Assembly: GCF_001594145.1 (NCBI RefSeq)
Contig: NZ_LVCF01000001.1
Span: 620,001 to 684,000, forward strand
Reading direction: 5' to 3'
From: Branchiibius sp. NY16-3462-2
GTDB lineage: Bacteria > Actinomycetota > Actinomycetes > Actinomycetales > Dermatophilaceae
DNA: 64,000 nucleotides
The notes beneath the pieces were generated by a model. The model saw only the letters and a list, made by a program, of their open reading frames with translations. It was not told where the DNA came from and searched no databases. Below are positions 58,218-64,000 of this stretch, piece by piece (positions within the stretch are counted from its first letter, which is position 1; the number at the start of each line of letters is the position of its first letter). A program made the position numbers and the translations under genes.

Positions 58218-58223
58218 CAATAT
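58218..58223 (+). promoter_or_regulatory. -10-like CAATAT before the antitoxin gene
   Basis: CAATAT, six bases, ATG at 58230; no Shine-Dalgarno site. It lies within a short AT-rich stretch that also could host antitoxin binding. Confidence 0.35.
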
Positions 58224-58229
58224 GCGTTT

Positions 58230-58475
58230 ATGCGAACCACGGTGGATCTTCCGGACGACCTTGTGCGGGCCGCTCGCGTGCGCGCCGCGGAGAGCGACGA
58301 GACGCTGAAAGACCTGTTCACGCGTGTCTTGACCCGGGAACTCGGCGGTCCTAGCAAAAAACGGGGCGAACTCCCGTTGATCAGATCGCGTCGCGTGGCG
58401 ACTGTGACCATCAGTCCGGAGCAACTCTCCGACTCCCTCCTGCAGGACGACGTCGACCAACTACCGCTTTCGTGA
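58230..58475 (+). CDS. vapB: Ribbon-helix-helix antitoxin, VapB-like
   Basis: 81 residues: M-R-T-T-V-D-L-P-D-D-L-V-R-A-A forms the RHH strand and first helix, followed by a second helix and a disordered, toxin-neutralising C-terminus. The stop overlaps the toxin start as GTGA, the normal coupling in vapBC. The frame runs upstream to 58158 but without support. Confidence 0.85.
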   Translation: MRTTVDLPDDLVRAARVRAAESDETLKDLFTRVLTRELGGPSKKRGELPLIRSRRVATVTISPEQLSDSLLQDDVDQLPLS

Positions 58476-58888
58476 CCTTGCTCGATGTGAGCACCTGCCT
58501 CGTTGGCTTCTGGCCCGCGCACGAGTTGCATGCCCGGACGCGCAAATGGATCGAGCGCGCAGCCAACGATTCGTTGGGTCTGTGCCGGGTGGTGCACCTA
58601 GGGTGGCTGCACCACCTGAGCAATCCGGCCGTCCTTGGCGAGGATGCGATGACCAGAGCAGAGGCGTGGGACTTCATCGCGGCTGTGCTCACCGATGCAC
58701 GCTTCGCGTGGGTCGAGGAGAACTCCGGTGTCAACGACTGGTTTGCTTCTTTCGCCGCGCGCCCCGATCTGTGGACAGATGACTACCTAGCAGCGGTGGC
58801 TCTTGCCGGGGGCCATTCATTGGCGACCCTCGATACGAAGGTCGCCGCCCGCTACCCGCAGCTGGACGTCATCAATCCGGCGGGATAG
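58472..58888 (+). CDS. vapC: PIN-domain toxin, VapC-like
   Basis: 138 residues with the first acidic residue in M-T-L-L-D-V (Asp5) and further acids in W-T-D-D-Y-L and A-T-L-D-T-K. The position that is often Glu in canonical PIN nucleases falls in V-V-H-L-G-W-L-H here; subfamilies with T-Q-L-G-F-L at this place are common, so it may still be active. It would cleave RNA when released from VapB. Confidence 0.85.
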   Translation: MTLLDVSTCLVGFWPAHELHARTRKWIERAANDSLGLCRVVHLGWLHHLSNPAVLGEDAMTRAEAWDFIAAVLTDARFAWVEENSGVNDWFASFAARPDLWTDDYLAAVALAGGHSLATLDTKVAARYPQLDVINPAG

Positions 58889-58894
58889 ACCGGG

Positions 58895-59878
58895 TCAGCC
58901 GACGCGTTCTTCGGACCAGCGAGCGGTGAGTTCTTCTCGGGCTGTGAGGTATTCGCTGCGCAGGCGAGCGACCAATTCCGCGACAGTGCCGGCTGCCTCG
59001 ATCGCGCCGATTCCCTGACCCGAACCCCAGATGTCCCGCCAGGCCTTCGCATCGCCACTGCTCGATCCGAAGCTCATCGCCGAGGGGTCCGACGTGGGCA
59101 GGTTGTCCGGGTCCAGGCCGGCCGCCTCGATGCTGCCGCGCAGATAGTTGCCGTGCACCCCGGTGAACAGGTTGCTGTAGACGATGTCGCTGGCCCCGGA
59201 CTTGACCACCATCTGCCGGTAGTCGTCCGCGACGTTGGCCTCGACCGTCGACAAGAAGGCCGAGCCGACGTAGGCGAAGTCGGCACCTGCTGCTTGGGCC
59301 GCCAGCACCGACCGGCCGTGCGCGATCGCTCCCGACAGCAGCAGCGGACCGTCGAACCAGGCACGGATCTCGGACAACAAGGCGAACGGGGACAACGTGC
59401 CCGCGTGACCACCGGCACCGGCTGCGACGGCGATCAAACCGTCCGCGCCCTTCTCAATTGCCTTGTGCGCGAACGTGTTGTTGATGACGTCGTGCAGGAC
59501 GATGCCGCCGTAGGAATGCACCGCCTCGTTGATCTCCGGCCGCGCCCCGAGCGAGGTGATCACGATCGGAACCTTGTGCTCCACGATCGTGGCCATATCG
59601 GCTTCCAGGCGGTCGTTGGAGCGATGAACGATCTGGTTCACCGCGAACGGGGCGACGATCGCGCCAGGGTGCGCATCGGCGTACGACGCGCAGCGCTCGG
59701 TGATCTCATCCAGCCAGTCGCCCAACAGGCTCGCCGGGCGGGCGTTCAGCGCCGGAAAGGCCCCGATAACCCCGGCCGTGCACTCGGCCACCACCAGGTC
59801 AGGACCGGATGCGATGAACATGGGAGAGGCCACCACCGGCACCGACAACGGGGACGAGAGGATTTCGGGTAACGACAT
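58895..59878 (-). CDS. Nitronate monooxygenase (NPD-like FMN enzyme)
   Basis: 327 residues forming a TIM barrel with FMN-binding motifs A-A-G-A-G-G-H-A-G and D-F-A-Y-V-G-S-A-F. Related enzymes oxidise alkyl nitronates such as propionate 3-nitronate; others serve as trans-enoyl reductases. AAGGA lies six bases before the ATG at 59878. It ends six bases from the convergent vapC. Confidence 0.9.
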   Translation of the reverse strand: MSLPEILSSPLSVPVVASPMFIASGPDLVVAECTAGVIGAFPALNARPASLLGDWLDEITERCASYADAHPGAIVAPFAVNQIVHRSNDRLEADMATIVEHKVPIVITSLGARPEINEAVHSYGGIVLHDVINNTFAHKAIEKGADGLIAVAAGAGGHAGTLSPFALLSEIRAWFDGPLLLSGAIAHGRSVLAAQAAGADFAYVGSAFLSTVEANVADDYRQMVVKSGASDIVYSNLFTGVHGNYLRGSIEAAGLDPDNLPTSDPSAMSFGSSSGDAKAWRDIWGSGQGIGAIEAAGTVAELVARLRSEYLTAREELTARWSEERVG

Positions 59879-59949
59879 AAGGGGTCCTTCTGATCGGGCG
59901 GAAGCGCAGCCCTCAGTGTCCCAGCCGCCGAGCGGGGAGATACCGGCGG

Positions 59950-61479
59950 TCATTGTGAGCTAGTCAGAGTCGCGACCAACCCAACGATTCTCGCGATGAG
60001 TGGGTCCTCAACGGGCATCCACATCCGGGTCCTCTGGCGGGCTTCGATCTCGACCGGATCGCCGTTGCGCGTCACTCGAGCTGTGGCTAGGTGCACGCGG
60101 GTATCACCGACCTCGATAAACCGGCCCTCGACTCGTGGCTGTGGCCCGGACCCGGAATTGATCTCTCCCACAACGTGACTCAGGATCTCCGCTCGTAGGG
60201 CGAGCACGCCGTGTGCGGTCATAGTCACACTTGCCCGACTATCCGTCGTCGATTCAAGCGCGACGCCCGATGTACTGAGGATCAGATCCACTGAGCGCAG
60301 CATCTCTGACGCTGGCACAGGAGGCAGTTCGTCAGAGTCGACCAGCCGCGTGTCGATGACCGCATCGCGATCCCCGAGAACCGGCTCCGCTCGACCGAGG
60401 ACGACCTCCCGGACTCCGATGTCCCCGTAGAGCCCTGGATACAAAGGGTTGTCCGTGCGCACTTCGCAGCGAAGGCCCTCCACATCACGGGCCAAACCGT
60501 CCGGACCCGTGCTCCAGCCCTGAGACCGGGCCACGCCCATGAACTGTTTGACCTCGACGATCATCGGAGCAAATCCGTGGTCGGCTGGCGAGTAGTGTTC
60601 GCGAAAAGCCTGGCGAAAGGGCTGATCGATCTTGTGTGCCCAAAGGTGCGCACGCCAGGCGGCACGCTCATCGCTGGTTGCCGTTACGGGATGCCATAGC
60701 CGCACCGTCCCGTCGTCGCCAGGGAATACGGAGGTTCCATCGACATCGGAGAACGCGTCCGGGGCGCCAATAAAGGTCCTGCCGTCGTCGAGGATCCAGA
60801 TCAGGCGCGAGGCCACGCGTGCTGTCTGATCCGTCGAGAACATCAACCTCTGCCAGGTGGCCACGGACCACTCAGGCCTGGTCATCCAGCAGGCCTCCAG
60901 TGCACGGATCCAGGCATTCAGTTGGGTTTTGCTCAACTCACCGTCGATCGGCGTGCGCAATGCGACCTCGGGCCTGGCCGACAAAGTGCGCCGCGCCGTT
61001 TGGATGTCCTTCTGCAGCTTCTTGCGTACCCCCGCGTGGCGGATGGCAGGCACGGCTTCCTGTAACAGGGCGATCGACTCGGGAGTAGGCGCGTCCCGGA
61101 CTGCACGGGAGATCGCGAAACATATGGATTGCGAGGGGACCGTCTTGGCTGCCGTTGGTGCGACTGCGCTATCCGCGAGCAACCCAGCCACCGTCGCAGA
61201 ATGAGCCCATGGTCGGTCCATCCATAACCCGGTTGCCAATGCTCGATGGACAACCCGCGCCTCGTCGGCGGTGAAGGCAGCATCCGGCTGGTACGGCAGA
61301 TCTCCGACCTGCACCGAACGGGCCCTTTCTGCGGCGATATCCAAGACGTGTCTGGCGAACTCGTCGTAGGCCAGGTCATCACCAAGTGCTCGGAACTCTG
61401 GCCCAAGCCCGGTCGCATCCCAGTGCTCGCGGACCGTCGCCAACGCGGCGCCGGCAGACGGCCCCAAGGCGGGCTCCAT
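59950..61479 (-). CDS. DUF4132-domain protein
   Basis: 509 residues. The C-terminal half shows the DUF4132 pattern: G-T-V-R-L-W-H-P-V, A-W-R-A-H-L-W-A-H-K-I-D-Q-P-F-R-Q-A-F-R-E-H-Y. Members (MolR-like) are usually 800-1200 aa, so this copy lacks a large N-terminal part or belongs to a short branch. Function unknown. GGAAG sits five bases before the ATG at 61479; TTG at 61527 is an alternative. Confidence 0.75.
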   Translation of the reverse strand: MEPALGPSAGAALATVREHWDATGLGPEFRALGDDLAYDEFARHVLDIAAERARSVQVGDLPYQPDAAFTADEARVVHRALATGLWMDRPWAHSATVAGLLADSAVAPTAAKTVPSQSICFAISRAVRDAPTPESIALLQEAVPAIRHAGVRKKLQKDIQTARRTLSARPEVALRTPIDGELSKTQLNAWIRALEACWMTRPEWSVATWQRLMFSTDQTARVASRLIWILDDGRTFIGAPDAFSDVDGTSVFPGDDGTVRLWHPVTATSDERAAWRAHLWAHKIDQPFRQAFREHYSPADHGFAPMIVEVKQFMGVARSQGWSTGPDGLARDVEGLRCEVRTDNPLYPGLYGDIGVREVVLGRAEPVLGDRDAVIDTRLVDSDELPPVPASEMLRSVDLILSTSGVALESTTDSRASVTMTAHGVLALRAEILSHVVGEINSGSGPQPRVEGRFIEVGDTRVHLATARVTRNGDPVEIEARQRTRMWMPVEDPLIARIVGLVATLTSSQ

Positions 61480-61761
61480 CTGATCTTCCAGCGCGCATAA
61501 CTCGCCCTGGCTTTCAGAACTCAACAACTTCCGCCATTCCTCACGGGCTCGTCCTGCGCATGAGGGTGCTGACCTGATCAGTCAACGACATGGGGGACCC
61601 TTTCCGATGGGCCAAAGGCGTAGCCCACAGCTTCGCATCACGCTGCGCGCGATGCCCGGAACGCGCGACACCAATCTGCCGTGCGGCCATCCGAATCCGG
61701 TGCCGGTGCCGAACCACTTCCCGATCAGCGCCGCTGGCGCTGCAGGCAGGAAGGTGCCGTG
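61480..61761. other. Divergent intergenic region without a recognised gene
   Basis: 282 bases between the DUF4132 gene and the 4-TM gene. Open frames here are short and lack similarity; I see no promoter I would defend. Confidence 0.4.
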
Positions 61762-62184
61762 ATGAACCGGATCTTTGGTCAATCGCTGAACGTGCCGTGG
61801 CGCTGGGTGGTAATCGTGGCCGCCCTCGTCGCCGCCGTGGCCCACATCCCGGTCATCGCACCCCACCTGGACGAAGCGCCGTACATGGGCGTGCTCTTCA
61901 TCATCCTCACGCTCGCCTGTGCGGCGCTCGCCGTCACCCTGATCGTGCACGACGGGCCGGTGGTCTACGGCCTGACGGTGCTGACTTGCGGGCTGGCAGT
62001 CATCGGGTACGCCGCGACCCGGCTCGTCGCGTTCCCGATGCTTTCCGACGACGTGGGTAACTGGCTCGAACCACTGGGCGTCGTCTCGATCATCTCCGAA
62101 TCCATCGCTGTCGTGGGGTCGGTGATTGCCCTAGTCCGTGGCAGGTCGACGACCGGCCAGCACCTGGCTACATCGGGCTCATAA
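61762..62184 (+). CDS. Four-helix membrane protein of unknown function
   Basis: 140 residues with four hydrophobic segments (V-V-I-V-A-A-L-V-A-A, L-F-I-I-L-T-L-A-C-A-A, Y-G-L-T-V-L-T-C-G-L-A-V-I, V-V-S-I-I-S-E-S-I-A-V-V) and His/Asp residues in the first loop (A-H-I-P-V-I-A-P-H-L-D-E). I do not recognise the family. GGAAGGTG precedes the ATG. Confidence 0.75.
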   Translation: MNRIFGQSLNVPWRWVVIVAALVAAVAHIPVIAPHLDEAPYMGVLFIILTLACAALAVTLIVHDGPVVYGLTVLTCGLAVIGYAATRLVAFPMLSDDVGNWLEPLGVVSIISESIAVVGSVIALVRGRSTTGQHLATSGS

Positions 62185-62192
62185 CGCAAGAA

Positions 62193-62222
62193 GCGCTGAC
62201 CGGCATTTCTGCTGGTCAGCGC
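62193..62222. terminator. Shared terminator of the 4-TM gene and tRNA-Thr
   Basis: A 13-base-pair stem with one G-T pair (62193-62205 with 62210-62222) around a TTTC loop. On the minus strand it is followed by TTCTTG, so it fits termination of the tRNA transcript best; it can also stop the plus-strand gene. Confidence 0.75.
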
Positions 62223-62232
62223 CCTTCTGCAG

Positions 62233-62306
62233 AGCCGCCTATCGGAATCGAACCGATGACCTATTCATTACGAGTGAATCGCTCTGGCCAACTGAGCTAA
62301 GGCGGC
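62233..62306 (-). tRNA. tRNA-Thr (anticodon CGT)
   Basis: 74 bases forming a complete cloverleaf: acceptor GCCGCCT pairing with AGGCGGC, D-arm with AGCTCAGTTGGCCAGAGC, anticodon stem ATTCA/TGAAT around loop CTCGTAA (anticodon CGT, codon ACG), T-loop GGTTCGATTCC. The 3' CCA is not encoded. Confidence 0.95.
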
Positions 62307-62473
62307 ATACCCGCCTGCTGGATCACAGCCGGACGGGCCCGACGAGTATAAGCGGACGCACGCCGGGCGACCGAATCGAGATGGTGTGCCACCGACGGGT
62401 TCGGTCATGGATGGCCAGTCTGAAGCGTTCGAACCGGCCAACGGTGACCAAACCCGGGACGGAGGAAGCAGCG

Positions 62474-64000
62474 TCAGCAGGCCTTGCCCTCCGGCGGCAC
62501 CGTGCCGTTGATCAGGTAGGCGTCCACCGTGTTGTCCACGCACGACGACCCCTGGGAGAAGTACGCCGTGTGGCCGTCTCCGTCGTAGGTCAGCAAGTGA
62601 CCGTCGGCGAGCTCGGCAGCGAGTTGCTGGGACCAGGCGTACGGCGTGGCCGGGTCACGCGTCGTACCCACCACCAGGATCGGACCCGAACCTTCGGCGG
62701 TGATCTTTCCCAGCGGCTTGCTCGGCTGGTAGGGCCACACGCCGCAGACCAGCGAGCCCCAGGCGAGCATCGGACCCCAGGTGGGTGCCTGCTTGGCGAA
62801 CTCGGCGGCTTCCTTCTCCGTGGCGGCCAGATCCGCCGAGCCACCCCGGTCCAGACAGGACACCGGGTTGATGACCTGCATCAGGTTGCCGCTGTAGCTG
62901 CCGTCCGCGTTGCGCTGGGCATACTGGTTGGCCAGGTCCATCAACGGGTTGCCGTCGCCCTCGAAGGCGGACTTGAACGCGTCGGTCAGCACGGGCCACA
63001 GGTCCTTGGAGTACATCGCCTCCGCGATGCCATAGGTGGCCCAGCCCTCCGTCAGCTGCGTGACGTCAGCGTTGCCGGACACCGGCAGAGGGTTGGCGTC
63101 CAGACCACTGAGGAAGCTGCGGATCTTGGCCATCCCGGAGTCGACGTCCGAACCCAACGGGCACGAGCCGCCGGCCACGCAGTTGCTCACATAAGCGCGG
63201 GTCGCCTGCTCGAAGCCCTTGGCCTGACCCAGGTTCATCTGCTCACTGGTGATGTCCGGTGGCACGACACCGTCCAGCACGAAGCGACCGACCTTACTGG
63301 GGAACATCCCGGCATAGACCGAACCGATCAGCGTGCCGTAGGACTTGCCCAGGTAGTCCAGCTTCTCCTCGCCCAGTGCGGCCCGCAGGATGTCCATGTC
63401 CTTGGCCACGTCGATGGTCGAGACGTGCGCGAGCAACGGACCCGCCTTGGCCTTACAGCTATCTGCGAATTCCTTTGACTGCGTGAGCAATTCCTGTGCG
63501 CCGTCGGTTCCGTTAGGCGTCGGGTCTGCACCGAGCCAGTTATCCATCTTGGTGTCGTCGACGCAGGTGATCGGCGCCGAGCGGCCCACCCCGCGCGGGT
63601 CGAAACCGACGACGTCGAACTGGCTGCGCACCGCGCCACTGACGATCTGGTCGGCCGCCGCCGCGTAGTCGTAACCGGACCCGCCCGGGCCGCCGGGGTT
63701 GACGACCAGCGTGCCCTTCTTGGTCCCCGACGCCGGGACCTTGGACACCGCGATCTCGATCGAGGAGGTCGGGTTCGTGTAGTCCACCGGGACCTTGAGC
63801 TTGGCGCATTGGACTCCGTTGCAGTCCTGCCAGTCCAACTTCTGCGCGTAGTACTGGTCAAGATCCGCCGATGACGGGCTGGACGTGCCGGACGTGCCGG
63901 AAGATGACCCGCTGGCCGAGGACGTCGTCGAGGAGGACGAACTCGCCGACGAACTGGGCGGCTGCACCGTGACCGTGCTGGAACACGCCGCGAGGCCGCC
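62474..64000 (-). CDS. Secreted TAP-type alpha/beta hydrolase (tripeptidyl aminopeptidase family), 5' end outside
   Basis: 508 visible residues. The beginning runs off the window at a lipobox (G-G-L-A-A-C), so this is a lipoprotein. A Ser/Thr/Gly linker follows, then the hydrolase: N-P-G-G-P-G-G-S-G oxyanion motif, G-K-S-Y-G-T nucleophile elbow, T-R-D-P-A-T-P (Asp region), G-D-G-H-T-A (His), and the C-terminal TAP domain with Cys pairs. It trims tripeptides or hydrolyses esters outside the cell. Confidence 0.93.
   Translation of the reverse strand, partial: GGLAACSSTVTVQPPSSSASSSSSTTSSASGSSSGTSGTSSPSSADLDQYYAQKLDWQDCNGVQCAKLKVPVDYTNPTSSIEIAVSKVPASGTKKGTLVVNPGGPGGSGYDYAAAADQIVSGAVRSQFDVVGFDPRGVGRSAPITCVDDTKMDNWLGADPTPNGTDGAQELLTQSKEFADSCKAKAGPLLAHVSTIDVAKDMDILRAALGEEKLDYLGKSYGTLIGSVYAGMFPSKVGRFVLDGVVPPDITSEQMNLGQAKGFEQATRAYVSNCVAGGSCPLGSDVDSGMAKIRSFLSGLDANPLPVSGNADVTQLTEGWATYGIAEAMYSKDLWPVLTDAFKSAFEGDGNPLMDLANQYAQRNADGSYSGNLMQVINPVSCLDRGGSADLAATEKEAAEFAKQAPTWGPMLAWGSLVCGVWPYQPSKPLGKITAEGSGPILVVGTTRDPATPYAWSQQLAAELADGHLLTYDGDGHTAYFSQGSSCVDNTVDAYLINGTVPPEGKAC

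Noticed and set aside
58472..58888. VapC judged inactive because one usual acidic residue is His
   Set aside because: A whole PIN subfamily has a non-acidic residue there, and the remaining acids are present, so inactivity cannot be claimed.

Overview
The window is chromosomal DNA from a high-GC actinomycete. Support comes from strong G/C third-position bias, GTG/TTG starts, dense gene packing with 4-base stop/start overlaps, Ku plus split LigD genes, a WYL regulator, a DUF222/HNH (13E12-like) gene, and the order ftsH-folE-folP-folB/K-DUF3180 next to hpt, tilS, a DUF2342-type metalloprotease and a PBP4-type dacB. A member of the Micrococcales is my best guess, but nothing here fixes the genus. 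I see no insertion sequence, prophage or CRISPR array. One tRNA is present.

Layout. 1-1045: the end of a PqqD-like gene and a low-molecular-weight tyrosine phosphatase, probably the edge of a surface-polysaccharide locus. 1052-7673: DNA repair (Ku; separate LigD ligase and polymerase proteins; Ogt; an Ada-AlkA fusion) with a WYL regulator and a dienelactone-hydrolase-like gene. 7737-9493: panC and a DUF2520 dehydrogenase. 9494-10161: an AT-richer patch with a small membrane protein. 10162-13874: a MidA/NDUFAF7-type methyltransferase, a CGNR regulator, an EamA exporter and an orphan NuoD-like protein. 13878-16026: a sortase and a wall- or membrane-anchored Ser/Thr-rich protein. 16135-25102: the folate operon, ftsH, hpt, tilS, a metalloprotease and dacB. 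25208-27686: ppa and an S9 peptidase. 27805-35057: an eight-gene operon (branched-chain-type ABC importer, TetR regulator, two alpha/beta hydrolases) joined throughout by ATGA/GTGA overlaps; its second ATPase gene carries an in-frame TAG inside the ABC signature motif. 34985-41477: HNH protein, RraB-like protein, two MFS transporters, a hydrolase and a class II glutamine amidotransferase. 41480-44879: a reactive-sulfur cluster (CstR-like repressor, CxxC protein, CoA-disulfide-reductase/rhodanese fusion, SQR-like flavoprotein) with two matching palindromic operators. 44901-54524: VOC and HAD proteins, a ferredoxin-reductase-like flavoprotein, GH15 glucanase, two paralogous SDRs around dps, and a hydrolase/gluconate-2-dehydrogenase-subunit-3-like fusion coupled to a GMC oxidoreductase. 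54521-58140: a cobalamin-binding sensor without a DNA-binding domain, and a YhgE/Pip membrane protein coupled to an ABC-like protein with damaged ATPase motifs. 58230-64000: VapBC, a nitronate monooxygenase, a DUF4132 protein, a 4-TM protein, tRNA-Thr(CGT) and the body of a TAP-type secreted hydrolase.

Most promising signals: the orphan NuoD/MidA pair (the methyl-acceptor Arg is kept but the quinone-site Tyr is replaced by Trp), the persulfide regulon with its repeated operator, the nonsense-interrupted importer operon, the degenerate ABC/YhgE pair, the sortase with no arginine after its catalytic Cys, and a recurrent -10-like hexamer about 6-8 nt upstream of many start codons, which implies widespread leaderless transcription.
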